DNA of 64,000 nucleotides from Mesorhizobium huakuii (GCF_014189455.1 NZ_CP050296.1:6444001-6508000), one strand, 5' to 3'; positions 36,222 to 46,569 are shown, counted from the first letter of the stretch. Notes: a model not told the origin generated them from the letters alone. Numbers and translations: made by a program.

Positions 36222-36572
36222 GTTCGGTGCCTGTCTGCATGTAAGACCGAACTCTTGGGTTATCTGTTGGTTCCCTATTCGTGAGATCAAAAGGACTGCG
36301 CAACCGCCAATCGTGGCGGTTGCAAAATAGGCTCGATCAACTTGGTATTCGTCTCAGTGAGTGAGGGGCGGAGCGATGCTCCGTATCGAAAACGGGCAGC
36401 GATGCCTAAGAAGCGGTACTGTAACTTAGCCGTCCGAAGCGAAAGCAAAAAACGACAATGCAGCGGGGGGTCGCGGCGAACCTCACGGAAATTTCTTGCA
36501 AACCTTCCCCTTGATTTTTTCCCTTTGTGATTCAAAAAATGATCCTTGGGTTTCTCCCTTGGGGAGCGTCGG
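36222..36572. other. Non-coding region with a hairpin
   Basis: No gene supported. It holds a perfect 9-bp hairpin (36300-36323) and, at its end, the ribosome site for the gene starting at 36573. Confidence 0.5.
36300..36323. terminator. Hairpin, possible terminator
   Basis: GCAACCGCC pairs with GGCGGTTGC over 9 bp with a 6-base loop, followed by AAAATAGG. Flanking orientation does not make clear which gene it serves. Confidence 0.45.
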
Positions 36573-36794
36573 GTGAATGCTCAAACGAACTACAAACCCA
36601 TAGCCAAGGGGTTGGTGGAACCGACCATGCTGCACGACCCAGTTGGCAGCGCTGTTTCAGTGAAGGAAACCGTGGCGGCAGTTCGTAAAGAAGCCCCTCA
36701 TTTAGAAGAAACCGACTGTGATCTGGTTGAGATCATCGTCGACCTAGCCACGGTCTATGGAATGGCCGTCCTGTTTGACCTGAAAAACCCCTAA
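36573..36794 (+). CDS. Small hypothetical protein (73 aa)
   Basis: GTG at 36573 after TTGGGGAG is a better start than the TTG at 36546. The acidic protein contains KETVAAVRKEAPHLEETDCD and LVEIIVDLATVYGMAVLFDL. It ends 9 bases before the DUF982 gene, so the two are probably co-transcribed. Family unknown. Confidence 0.55.
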   Translation: MNAQTNYKPIAKGLVEPTMLHDPVGSAVSVKETVAAVRKEAPHLEETDCDLVEIIVDLATVYGMAVLFDLKNP

Positions 36795-36803
36795 TGGCAC
36801 TCC

Positions 36804-37043
36804 ATGGGTTTCAACCCTCCGGTCACCGTCTCAACTGCCAAGCCAGGTGGTCGGTTCAGATGCAACAACGTCGAAGGTGCCGCTCGGGAACTCATGGAGT
36901 GGCAAAATCGCGGCGTCATGTGGAACCATGCGGTTCGAGCGTGCACGTCCTGTCTTGCCGGCGAGATGACAACCGAGGATGTCCGTAAGGCGTTCATTGC
37001 GGCTGCCGACGAGGAAGGAAAGCTCCTCGCGGATCAGCACTGA
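36804..37043 (+). CDS. DUF982-type small protein (79 aa)
   Basis: Intact member: MGFNPPVTVSTAKPGGRFRC, NVEGAARELMEWQNR, MWNHAVRACTSCLAGEMTTE, VRKAFIAAADEEGKLL. Same order of strands, helix and MTxExVRxAF as in other DUF982 proteins, which are abundant and unexplained in Mesorhizobium and Rhizobium. A broken paralogue follows 90 bases later. Confidence 0.78.
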   Translation: MGFNPPVTVSTAKPGGRFRCNNVEGAARELMEWQNRGVMWNHAVRACTSCLAGEMTTEDVRKAFIAAADEEGKLLADQH

Positions 37044-37132
37044 GACCTTGTGCCCCTTGGCTACTTCCTATGGAGACAGAGGGAGCGTGAAAGGCCTTCC
37101 CTACCCAATTCCAACCTCACTCAGTTTCCCAA

Positions 37133-37371
37133 ATGACCCTCTACCGGTTCAATCCTCCGGTCTACGTTAGGATGATCGCCCTGGCATTCGCGTTGGGTTT
37201 AGCGACGTATTGGGTGCAATCGAGCAGCTGCAAAAGTGGACCAAGCACGGCCTTCATTGGAACCGCGCGATGCGCGTATGCATCGCTGCACTGGCCGGTG
37301 AGGCTTCCCCTCAGGAGGCACGAAGGTGCTTCCGATTGGCTGCCAAGGAGGAAGGAAGGGGTTCTTCCTGA
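37133..37371 (+). pseudogene. DUF982-type paralogue, one-base frameshift
   Basis: Starts MTLYRFNPPVYVRM, then must shift frame to read RPGIRVGFSDVLGAIEQLQK, HGLHWNRAMRVCIAALAGEA and ARRCFRLAAKEEGRGSS. Adding one G (ATGGATCGC instead of ATGATCGC near 37171) restores a complete DUF982 protein. Tandem with the intact copy. Confidence 0.72.
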
Positions 37372-37662
37372 ACTGGGGGATGACTAGGCACCTGTGCCCC
37401 TCGATCACACCCTGGGACTGTGGGGGGCCGAGAGGGGAAGAACCTTGATGGCGCCCCGCCGGGGCCTCACCCGTCGAGCACATGCAGCAGCGAAGAGGGG
37501 TAGCGGGCCGTGGGCTCGCGCCAGTGCCGGGGCCGCCCAATCAGAGATCATGGGGTCATTGAGGTCCAGTTAACCAATCAAACAGAATAATGGGTCGAGG
37601 TAACAAATCGGCAGTCCGTCATCGCAGAGAATGACAGCTCGATTAACGTCGAAGGGTTTCCC

Positions 37663-39511
37663 TTGGTGGCCATGTGGCAGCCTCTCTTTGCAAATCTTGC
37701 CGCTGCCGCTGTCATGCTGGTTGCCTGGAGTTCTGTTGGCGATTTCGTGGGCCGGCTAAACGAAGCTCGCCAACGGCTGCTGTTTGGCGCGGTAATGACC
37801 GCCGGCACCATTGGCTCGATGATGATGGCTTTCGAAAGCTCTCCCGGTGTTTATAACGATCTTCGCGGTCCGTTGATCGCCATCACGGGGTTTTTCGGCG
37901 GCGTGACTGCCGTTGTCATGGCGGCCGGGGCCGCGCTGATCTATCGCGTCTATCTCGGCGGAGCGGTATCGACGGGCGCTTTGAGCATTATGCTCGCGAC
38001 TACCATTGGACTGGTTGGGTATTTTCTCCGCCGGTCGCGGCAACCCCGGTATACGGACCTTGTAATGATGGCGGTAGCTGCCGCGCTGTGTAGCCTCCTG
38101 GTCGCGCTAACGCTGCCAATTGAGAGGCAAGCCGCGTCGGCCCCTGTAGCGATTTCGTTTGTCGCCACTCTTCGGCGTTCTGCTCCTCCAGGAAGAGAAA
38201 AGCCGCGAGCTGTCCGTCGCGAATAAGCTCTTTCGATCAATGGTTGATGCACTCCCAGATTGTCTGAACATCAAGGATGTTGATGGCCGGTTTCTGGCGG
38301 CAAATCCGGCCACGGCGCACCTAATGCGGGCTGCGACCGTGAAGAACCTTCTTGGCAAGACCGATTTCGATTTCTTTCCGCTAGACCTCGCGAAACAATT
38401 TCGGGACGATGAACTGGCGGCACTCCGAGATGGAGGACCAGCCACCATTGAACAGCCGGGGCTGCTTCCCGATGGGTCGACAGGCTGGTTGTCGACCTTG
38501 AAGGTGCCGGTCAAGAACGATTTAGGGGACATCGTCGGGCTGATCACGCACAATCGCGACGTTACGCTGCATAAGACGCTGCAAATTAAGCTTGAGCAGA
38601 CCCAAGCCTATTTGGATCAGGCTCTTGAGAACATGAATGATGGCCTGGCGATGTACGACGCAGATGGCTTCGTTCTGTTCTGCAACCGCCGCTATCGCGA
38701 ACTGTTTCCGCGCACCGCGCATCTGCGGGTGCCGGGGATAAATTTCGCTGATATCATTCGCGCGTCTGTGAAACTTGGAGAGGAGCCGATTGCGCTCGGC
38801 AAAACCTTTGACAGCCATCTCGCTGAAAAACTGGCAACGCTCCGCGAGGACGGCGAGAGGCTGATCGAACTCGTGGATGGGAAGGTATTTGCCTCCCGCA
38901 CCAAACTCTTGGCCAATGGCTGCACGGTGCGAATGATGTCGGACATCACAGAGCGACGCACCTTCGAGAAGAACCTCGAGCACCAGGCGCTCCACGACCC
39001 TCTGACGGGCCTGCCAAACCGCACATTCTTCAACAGGGAACTTGAACGGTTGGTTGAGAAAGCCCGTTCCGAGGACGGCGAGCTTGTTGTCATGCTTCTC
39101 GACCTCGACCGTTTCAAGGAAGTCAACGATAATTTCGGGCATGCCGTTGGCGACATGCTTCTGGTCGAAATTGCACGCCGTCTTGAAAAAGCGATCAGGC
39201 GTGGTGACATGGTTGCGCGACTGGGTGGCGATGAGTTTGCAGTGCTGATGTATGGCCCGACGGACGGGACTGGCGATGTCAGCTTGGCGACGCGGATTAT
39301 GAAGAACCTCGTACAACCGCTGAAGATGGACGACGTCACTCTGCTTCCAGGCGGGACCATCGGCTATACCGTCTATCCAAAGGATCAAGCGGACCCCGAA
39401 GGGCTGCTCAAGAATGCCGACCGGGCGCTCTATCAGGCCAAGGCAAGAGGACGAGGCACGTGGAAAGCTTATGACTCAATTGTGACGGCGACCGCCGCTC
39501 GGCTTGGATAA
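37663..39511 (+). pseudogene. 5TM-PAS-PAS-GGDEF diguanylate cyclase, one-base frameshift
   Basis: The first frame (to 38226) encodes about 160 residues with five membrane helices of the 5TM-LYT receptor type (LFANLAAAAVMLVAWSSVGD, LAIAT-like helices, LATTIGLVGYFLRRS). The second frame (38159-39511) has a PAS (about 25-140), a PAS-like segment (about 155-270) and a GGDEF domain with LVVMLLDLDRFKEVND, the inhibitory site RRGD five residues before an intact GGDEF, and TIGYTVYPKDQADPEGLLKN. Removing one T from the run at 38158-38160 fuses them. If intact it would make cyclic di-GMP in response to a membrane signal. Confidence 0.85.
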
Positions 39512-39588
39512 CAACGCGGATCGACCTATTCCGGCTGGGGGTGTCTGGGTTCTGATGTGAAGGGTGGGGTGGCCGAACGGAGGGCACA

Positions 39589-39876
39589 ATGGTCGAAGGA
39601 ACCGACAATCGCCGCGAGCGGCGACAGCGCGTGCTGAAAGGCGCGGCGATCATCAGCGGCATCAGCAACTCCGAAATCAGCTGCACCATACGAAACCAGA
39701 ATGATGGCGGTGCCGAACTCCGGGTGTCCCCCGAAGCGCGGGTGCCTGAGCATTTCGTTCCCTACGTGCCGACCGATGGTGTTGCCTACCAGTCCGTTTT
39801 GCGCTGGCGTAGGAACGATCGGATTGGTATTCAGTTTACGGGGATCGTGCCGAAGCCCCGTCTTCACTACGGTTAG
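39589..39876 (+). CDS. PilZ-domain protein (95 aa)
   Basis: A stand-alone PilZ-like fold: RRERRQRVLKGAAI supplies the arginine-rich cyclic-di-GMP contact, followed by strands ISCTIRNQNDGGAELRVS, VPTDGVAYQSVLRWRRNDRI and GIQFTG, typical PilZ core elements (the D/N-x-S-x-x-G region is altered to NDGGAEL). It lies 78 bases after the GGDEF gene, so it may be its effector. Intact. Confidence 0.8.
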   Translation: MVEGTDNRRERRQRVLKGAAIISGISNSEISCTIRNQNDGGAELRVSPEARVPEHFVPYVPTDGVAYQSVLRWRRNDRIGIQFTGIVPKPRLHYG

Positions 39877-40124
39877 AAATCCCGCCAATAGTCGACATGT
39901 TAACACCCGGACGGTAGCTCCACAGCGCGAAGTCCAACGTAACCGGCAATAGGAAGCTTTTAATTCCACAATACATAAATTTTTAATATTAGCGAATAGC
40001 GGTTGGCAACTACGTCACTGAAGATCCCGTAATATTAGGAAACCCTAACATCTCCTCGCGCGTACTGTATGTACAACCGGCTGGTGCTTGTTGTCCTTAT
40101 TTAGGCAACCACGAGGAGAGTGTC
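39877..40124. other. AT-rich intergenic region
   Basis: No gene. Around 39960-40060 the sequence is noticeably AT-rich, a likely promoter area for the downstream secreted protein, whose ribosome site GAGGAGAG is at about 40110-40118. Confidence 0.5.
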
Positions 40125-40730
40125 ATGGCTAGTATCTTCGAGAGAACCGCCAAAACATTGGCGAGTGGTGTAATTATCGCAGCCCTATGCATGCCAGCCA
40201 GCGCCGCCGGAATCGGCGTCGGTGCCGGCGCATCTGTGGGCGGCAGTGGTGGAGTTAACGCAGGGGCCGGTGCTTCTATCGGCGGGTCGGGCGGAATAAA
40301 CGCGGGCCTTGGCGCCTCCATCGGCGGGTCGAACGGCGTTGATGCTGGCGCAGGCGCATCAATCGGCGGGACTAATGGCATCGATGCAGGTGCCGGCGCG
40401 ACGGTCGGTGGCTCTGGAGGCGTTACGGCAGGTCTCGGCGCGACGGTTGGGGGTACCGGTGGAATCGGCGTCGGTGCAGGTGTCGGGACCGGCAACGGCA
40501 TCGGAGCGGATGTCGGTGTCGGAGTCGGCGGGGTTCCCGGTATTCCTGCTACTCCTGCTACTCCTGGCACCCTTGGCATCCCGGGTACTGCTCGCGTTGC
40601 GGGCGCCGTCGCGAAAATGTCGAGCGCGCAGTTGTCGCGGATGAAGAAGCGTTGTGCGGACGTGCTTGGCAACCAAGACACATATGACCGCGACCTGCGC
40701 CAACTTTGCCTGCTGATCGCGGGTCGCTAG
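40125..40730 (+). CDS. Secreted glycine-rich repeat protein (201 aa)
   Basis: Signal peptide about 28 residues (TLASGVIIAALCMPASA). Residues 30-135 are about seven repeats of 15-16 residues with the pattern GAGASIGGSGGINAG. A second Pro-Thr-Ala repeat (GIPATPATPGTLGIPG) follows, then a conserved charged tail with two cysteines (RMKKRCADVLGNQDTYDRDL, RQLCLLIAG). Probably exported and structural; family unnamed to me. A clear terminator follows. Confidence 0.75.
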   Translation: MASIFERTAKTLASGVIIAALCMPASAAGIGVGAGASVGGSGGVNAGAGASIGGSGGINAGLGASIGGSNGVDAGAGASIGGTNGIDAGAGATVGGSGGVTAGLGATVGGTGGIGVGAGVGTGNGIGADVGVGVGGVPGIPATPATPGTLGIPGTARVAGAVAKMSSAQLSRMKKRCADVLGNQDTYDRDLRQLCLLIAGR

Positions 40731-40809
40731 CGCCCTTCGCTCGCATAGGAGAACGTGTCGATTTGGCCGTGAGGCTATAGTTTTGCTCTCCTGGCCTCCA
40801 GCCAGTCAG

Positions 40810-40840
40810 AAAGTCCGTCACCCACAATGTGGCGGACTTT
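40810..40840 (+). terminator. Rho-independent terminator
   Basis: AAAGTCCG (40810-40817) pairs with CGGACTTT (40833-40840), followed directly by more T residues (40841-40842). Lies 80 bases after the glycine-rich protein gene and just before the truncated EAL gene. Confidence 0.75.
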
Positions 40841-40846
40841 TTGTAA

Positions 40847-41572
40847 GCGAAAAGGCCACGCCATCTGGCGCAGGAAGCGCCGGTGCGATGGGACCATCCG
40901 CGCCTCGGCCTGCTGCCGCCGTTGGAGTTCATCCAACTGGCCGAGGAGACGGGTGTCATCGACGCGCTTCGCGAGTGGATCATGCGGCGTGCCTGCGCCG
41001 ACGCCGTGAAATGGCCCCTGCCCGTCAAGGTCGCGGTCAATCTCTCGCCGGCCCAGTTCAAACAACAGGGGCTGCCGCTCCAAGTTGCCGCGGCGCTCGC
41101 GGCTTCAGGCCTGCTGTCGTCACGGCTCGAGCTGGAGATCACCGAGTCGGTGCTGCTGGCGAACAACGAAAACACGCTAAACACGCTGCACAGCCTGCGC
41201 GACCTCGGCATCTCCATAGCCATGGACGATTTCGGCACCGGCTATTCCTCGCTGAGCTATCTCAGATCGTTCCCGTTCAACCGCATCAAGATCGACCGCA
41301 GCTTCGTCAGCCTGATGTGCGAGAGCAGCGAAAGCCGGGCGATCGTCAAGGCCGTCGCCGAACTCGGCACCACGCTCGGCATGACGACGACCGCCGAAGG
41401 CGTCGAGACCGAGGACCAGTATCGCCTGGTCCGGGAGAATGGCTGCACGGATGTCCAGGGCTGGTTGTTTGGCCGTCCAATGCCGGTGTCCGAAGTCAAC
41501 GTACTTTTCGAACAGCCGAAAACTTTGACCGGTAGGCTTCGCCTTTCGGTGACGGCCGACGCGCACGACTAA
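40847..41572 (+). pseudogene. Truncated EAL-domain (cyclic-di-GMP phosphodiesterase-like) gene
   Basis: Open frame beginning with no start codon context directly after the terminator. The first catalytic motif reads QEAPVRWDHP instead of EALLRW. The rest of the domain is well preserved: VAVNLSPAQF, LELEITES, MDDFGTGYSSLSYLRSFPFN, KIDRSFV, TTTAEGVETEDQ, GCTDVQGWLFGRPMP. The N-terminal beta strands and any upstream GGDEF are gone. Likely inactive because of the missing start and altered motif, though the later metal ligands (E in ITES, DD, K, E) remain. Confidence 0.8.
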
Positions 41573-41985
41573 TCTGTCGAAAAGTTCAACCGCCTCGCTC
41601 ATCATGCCGAACGCAGTATTCAGATGCCTGGCGCGGTCATGACAATAGCCCCAACTGAGGAAGACGGAACATCCCGACGCGGGCGCTCTCTTTGAAGCCA
41701 ATCAGCTGCCGTGGCTGAGCCTCTCCCTTGACGTCATGGGACCTTGGACGACTATTGTCCGAGACAGTCGCAAAAAGTCAGTTGGCTCGACGCCGAGCGC
41801 AACGACAACCGAACGCGTCAACACGCGTCCGCGTCCCTTCGATGCTCGCACCTAGCGCCTATCCTATGGCGATTCCCGTCTATGATCAATGATTCTGTCA
41901 AAGAGTGCCTGTATTTGATTGTGCGCTAATATACGTTTTCAGCTAGGCAGGCACGGGGGCTATCGAATCGGACGAAGGAAGTTGG
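41573..41985. other. No gene seen
   Basis: About 410 bases without a supported frame. The ribosome site CGAAGGAAG for the next gene is at about 41973-41981. Confidence 0.45.
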
Positions 41986-43310
41986 ATGGCCACTCTCCAT
42001 TATGCATCCGGCGGATCAGCGACGGACGTCGCAACCGCCGGATTCAATCTTGTCGACGTTTCATCCGTGGACGAACTCAACGCCTTGCCAGCCGGCACGA
42101 AAGGTCTGGTCTGGCTCAATGAAGCCAATGGCGCAACGTCGTCTTTCATTCAGAAAGTCACCCCCTTCATCGGCAATCCGAACGTGTTTGGCTTCTTCCT
42201 CGTCGATGAGCCGGACCCCACGGGCAAATGGGGAACCTATGCCACCGCCGCGGATCTGAAGGCGGAATCCGACTGGATCCACACAAACCTGCCCGGAGCC
42301 AAGACCTTCATCACCATGATGAACATGGGGTCTTCCGCAAATCCCGATTTTTCAAACACTTTTAATCCTGCCAACACGCATATCGACTATTACGGCGTGG
42401 ATCCCTACCCGGTGCGTACCGGCACAAGCACGGTCGACTACAACATGATCGACAGGAGCGTGGCGCGGCTGTCGCCTCGGGTATCCCGGTCAGCCAGATC
42501 GTTCCGGTTTACCAGACGTTTGGGGGCGGCAGTTTCACAACCGATACGGGCGGCCAATATGTCCTTCCCACCGTCGCCCAGGAACAGACCATGTTGGACC
42601 ACTGGGCCAAGGTGGCGCCATCGCCCGCCTTCGACTATGCCTATGCTTGGGGTTCTCAACAGGGCGACACCGCGCTTGGCAACTCGTCGGCGCTGCAAGC
42701 CTTGTTCCAGCAACATAATCTCAGCAGCGCGGCAAGCGCCCCCACCACCCCTCCCCTGAGCACCTCTGGTGCTGCCTCCAGCACTCCCAGCAGTCCAGGT
42801 ACCTCCGGTACCCCCGCTACCCCCAATACCCCCGGGAGCCCAGGCACCGCTGGTACACCGATCACTCCAGTTGTCGCCAATCCCAGCGATGGTAGACATC
42901 ATCACACCAGCGGTGCCGATTCGATCCACAGAATCGACGGCGCACATCATGTCGCCGATGCCAGCCTCGGGGTGACAGAGTTGGCTGGTGGCGCCGGGGG
43001 CAAAGGACTCGCCTCACTGGCCAATGTCGGCAGCGATGTCTTCCTATTCAACACCGCTCTTGCGGCCGGGAGTGCCGACAGGCCTACGGACTTCAGCGTC
43101 TCCCAACAAAAGATTCATCTCGATCACGCTTTGGGTCTTCACACGGGCGCTCCGCCACATGGGGCTCTCTTGGCCGGCATGGGCACGCATGATGGTGACG
43201 ACCACATCATCTACAACAGTTCAACCGGTGCGCTCTCTTTCGACAACCACGGCACGGAAGGCGCGCATCACATAGAATTCGCCCATTCTCCTGGTGCCTT
43301 TGTGACTTGA
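41986..43310 (+). pseudogene. Glycosidase-like protein with RTX-like secretion end, frameshifted
   Basis: The N-terminal frame (about 160 residues) resembles the first half of a TIM-barrel glycoside hydrolase (MATLHYASGG, VFGFFLVDEPDPTGKW, THIDYYGVDPYPV). It has no signal peptide. A missing G near 42461 (SVAAAVASGIPVSQIV restored) joins it to the second frame: barrel end (YQTFGGGSFTTDTG, AYAWGSQQGDTALG), a Thr-Pro-Ser linker of about 45 residues, then an RTX-like C-terminus (DVFLFNTALAAGS, DHIIYNSSTGALSFDN). That C-terminus is characteristic of type I secretion substrates, so it could be exported by the system at 171-3931. Confidence 0.75.
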
Positions 43311-43589
43311 AAGGGCCTTTGGATGTTTGATCCCAGGCTTTGATGGGGCATCCTTTTCGTCGAGCGATACGACATAGCCATGTCGGGATGGCGCCCGCTG
43401 ATCAAGGGTTTGTTTTCAGCGACGGGACGGTCGCGGGTGCGGTCACGTCTCCGCCCTGTTGCTGCGGCGCTATAGCCGCTGGCCCTGATGGTATCCGCCG
43501 TCTGTCCCGATCGTCATTGTCACCCTCGATTCCGGTTCGCGGCCTTGCCGATGCTGTTGTTACGCCCGGTGTGCCGGCATAGTCTGTTG
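43311..43589. other. Degenerate sequence before IS110 remnant
   Basis: The minus-strand frame continues open from the IS110 fragment to 43402 but is no longer transposase-like. No independent gene. Confidence 0.4.
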
Positions 43590-43790
43590 CGTCGCGCATA
43601 AGTGCGAAGACTATACGGGCGAGCTTGTTGGCAGTCGCCACGGCGACAAGTTTGAAGGGCTTGGTCTCCATCAGGCGATCCGCCCAGTTTCTCAACGCAT
43701 CGCCGGAACGCTTGCGATGGAACAGAACGGCATGAGCGCGGACTACCAGCGTGCGCAAATATCGGTTAGCTGTTCGATGGCAGATACAAA
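43590..43790 (-). mobile_element. IS110-family transposase C-terminal remnant
   Basis: The minus strand reads HRTANRYLRTLVVRAHAVLF, WADRLMETKPFKLVAVATAN and KLARIVFALMRDATDY, the end of an IS110 (Transposase_20) protein. The DEDD catalytic N-terminal domain is absent. No element ends identified. Confidence 0.78.
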
Positions 43791-43929
43791 GGTTGGGGCT
43801 CGCAAAGATCCCGCGTCTTCCGAGCCAAAGGCCTTACTCTACCTAGCCTGCACTCGCGGCAGCGTTTGCCGCTGACTGATCAAATGCCAGCCGCAATCGC
43901 TCCATTTCCGGGCGACTGTGTTCGCGGGC

Positions 43930-44350
43930 GGCAAGGATCTGGGCTCTTGTCAGCTGCACATTGACACGCAACCGTTTGTTGGATCGTCGGGCGCTACCCT
44001 CGAGAACATATTTGACGCCCAGATCGCGAAGCGATCTGACGGACGTCGGTGGGCTTGCCCTTGTAGGCAAAGGTGGAGTTGCGGGCGATGACGAAAAAGC
44101 CGGACACATTTGATAGATCGGTGATGATGTCCTCCGTCAGCCCATCGGTGAAGAACTCCTGTTCGGCATCGCCACTCATGTTGACGAAGGGCAGCACGGC
44201 AATCGAAGGCTTGTCAGGCAGCGCGAGCGGCTGCGAAAACTTCTCCAGCACAAGGGGCTCAGTTGGTGCCGCGGGCTTGGCCTTGGTGGGAACGCCGACC
44301 TGTAGCGAATAAACCCGGACCGACGCACATACCAGATTGCAGTAGCCGCT
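43930..44350 (-). pseudogene. Remnant of an adenylate-cyclase-type protein (TolB-like N-domain)
   Basis: The minus strand has VRVYSLQV, LALPDKPSIAVLPFVNMSGD, FFTDGLTEDIITDLSNVSGF and FVIARNSTFAYKGKPTDVRQ, then after a frameshift near 44040 LRDLGVKYVLEGSARRSNKR and LRVNVQL. This is the linker region found after the catalytic domain in rhizobial CHD-type adenylate cyclases. Both the cyclase domain and the downstream TPR repeats are missing. Confidence 0.8.
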
Positions 44351-45955
44351 TTGCTGGCCAGTGCTGTTGAATCTCAAGCTGACACGCGCCGTGGGGATTT
44401 CAACAATGCTCTTTGGTATTCGTCCAAGTGCATAGCCTATGAACTCGACCCTGGTATAGCCATGACAACTAGCGTCATACGTGCGGCCTTGGCGTCGGCA
44501 TTGGGGTGGCTATCGCCGGCTGAACAAGAGGCTCCGGCGGCCGGCTGGCGCAAGGCTCGGGGATGATGGACACCAGTCAATGGCCGGCCGCCCCGGTGTA
44601 CGATCTCGTGATTACGCACTCATTCTAAAGCTTTCGGAAATCGGTGATCTGGTTTCAAAGCGTCTGAAGCCGAGCAACGTCGCCAAGGCTTTCCCGCCAT
44701 CAGAGTGCGCGTCCACGCCGGCAAATTCAAAGCCTGACTCCAAGACAACTCGCTCTCGTCATCTGAACAAACCCGGCAGCAATTCGCTCAACAACGGCTG
44801 GATATGAAACGAGCCCGGAAGGCAGAGCGTGCGGGATCACCATGGACAGCGTGGACGCAGGCGCCGGCCCTTCCAACGCACTGGACGCATAGGCCCTTAG
44901 AGGTGCTAGCCTATCTCCTACTGGCGATCGCGATAGGCTCTTTGCTGATCGCACTGTTTGACACCATTCGCGCCGACGCATGCGGCCCAGCGTCGACCGG
45001 CCCGAGCTTTACGAACAAGCGATGCAGCGCGACCTTTGGCGCCTATGGCACAAATCCTTTCCCAAACTCTCGTGAAAACGGCACAGCGGTTTTCGCCCCA
45101 TGTCTGGGCAGAGATGTAACCGCCCCCTCAGGCCGGCTCGGGAACCAAGCGCGTCATCTACGGTTATTTCCTCATGCAGATCGGAGATTTCGACACAGTG
45201 CCGCTCAGGCACACCCAGTTGTTTCGCGATGCCAAGATCGCGATGCTGACACACATGGTGCTTTTCCGCATGGAGATGACCGCGGCTGCGGCCGCCGAGG
45301 TCGAGGAAGCGCTCGCAGACTTGATTGAGGCAAACCAAGCCGACATCGCTGCGCGTCAATGACGCTGATCTCAATCACATCGCTCCGACAACGATGGCGA
45401 GCGTTGGCCTGGCTGTCATTCGCGGCCATCCAAAAACCGCGCCAACATTCGCGCTCCTTGGCCACCATATCGACGGATGGCGAGCGCGGCGCGTCATTCT
45501 GGTACCGCGTCGTCGGCGAGCGTAAAGGGGCGATATACGAGTTTAGCGTAGCTGAAACACCGAAAGCCCGGGACTTTGCAGAATGAGGAAGCTTTCAGAT
45601 GGTACCCATCGCTGGCAAGCGCCACGGCAGCGAGCCGGCACGATCAGCGCGATTTTACGCCAAGTCCACAATCATGAAGAGTCCGGGCATGAACCGCTTG
45701 CCCCAAGAAGACGGCGCGTCCCCGGGCGTCCCAAGATAACGACTTTGTGCGGCCCGGAAATCCGCGCCTCAGCCGGCCAGGCTAAGTGATCTTCTGCCTT
45801 GCTGTTGTGGTTTGCAATCTTGGTCTTTGGTGGCGGCTTCATCTAACGATGATGCGCCTTGCGGCGGCATCGGTCTACCGCTCAGTATGTTTCTTAAAAT
45901 TCTTGCGGAACAAGCGCTGGATGAGGGCGTTTGGCCGTCTAGGGGAGTTGTGCCG
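44351..45955. other. 1.6 kb of unresolved sequence
   Basis: No recognised gene. A plus-strand frame at 44804-45328 has one hydrophobic segment (VLAYLLLAIAIGSLLIALFD) but degrades after about 80 residues. A frame ending at 45362 (KRVIYGYFLMQIGDFDTVPL, MEMTAAAAAEVEEALADLIE) looks partly protein-like. A third (45359-45586) contains ASFWYRVVGERKGAIYEFSV. They may be fragments of one or more decayed genes; I cannot name them. Confidence 0.35.
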
Positions 45956-46126
45956 ATGGTCGACAAACGGGACGAAGCATGCACCAAACCGAACGATTTT
46001 ATCGTTAAGCGGTTAGTCGCTGGGGCCGGCATCACCGAGGCGCAAGCCCGCGAGCTTATCGCAATTCTTGGCGCACACAGTTGGTCTTCGTTGTTGCGAG
46101 AGGCGCGGATATTGAAGGGGCGGTGA
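45956..46126 (+). CDS. Small ITEAQ-domain protein (56 aa)
   Basis: From ATG 45956: MVDKRDEACTKPNDFIVKRL, VAGAGITEAQARELIAILGA, HSWSSLLREARILKGR. The domain matches those at 13125-13409 and 32924-33400 closely, including the G-I-T-E-A-Q turn and final LLREAR. The frame extends upstream to 45812, with plausible sequence (MFLKILAEQALDEGVWPSRG), so the protein may be up to 104 residues. Function unknown. Confidence 0.65.
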   Translation: MVDKRDEACTKPNDFIVKRLVAGAGITEAQARELIAILGAHSWSSLLREARILKGR

Positions 46127-46192
46127 CCTAGCGCCCGATGGTTGATCATGGTTTCGTCCGGCTCGCGGTCGGTCAAGTCCTGAAAGAGCGAT

Positions 46193-46378
46193 TTAATCAT
46201 GCGCCGCCCAAAGCTCTTCCGCCAGATTTAGCTCACGAACCGACTTCCTGAAGGCTTCGCGTATAATATCGAAATCGAAAGCCGAAAAGTGCGCGCCTGT
46301 GTAGCTCTCGTTCACAATGGCAGCCCCATACGCAACCAATTTGAAGCGCAGATTCATATCCCGATCCATCGCGGGCAC
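46193..46378 (-). CDS. Small hypothetical protein (61 aa)
   Basis: MDRDMNLRFKLVAYGAAIVN, then FDFDIIREAFRKSVRELNLA and EELWAAHD; the C-terminal helix pair looks conserved-type. The start is uncertain between three methionines (46378, 46369 and 46357). No family name known. Confidence 0.5.
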   Translation of the reverse strand: MPAMDRDMNLRFKLVAYGAAIVNESYTGAHFSAFDFDIIREAFRKSVRELNLAEELWAAHD

Positions 46379-46569
46379 AATGAGATTCTACTGTACGATT
46401 AAATACCATGGTTCTGGGGAAGCAGGGCGGCTTGACGGAACATTAGCAATCTCTAACCAATTGTGCTTGCGGCAACGATGGTCACCCCATCACTGCCGAA
46501 GATCGGGATCCCCGATCGGCCCGCGCCTCCCGCAAGTGGCGCGGGCTTCAATTCCGTACTGGAGATGCA

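Noticed and set aside
40200..40520. Short tandem repeats that might be a CRISPR-like or VNTR array
   Set aside because: Period of about 45-48 bases is in frame and encodes the glycine repeats; no unique spacers.
42720..42870. Dense CCnACC/ACCCC repeats suggesting a DNA repeat array
   Set aside because: The repetition is explained by the Thr-Pro-Ser linker codons of the glycosidase-like protein.
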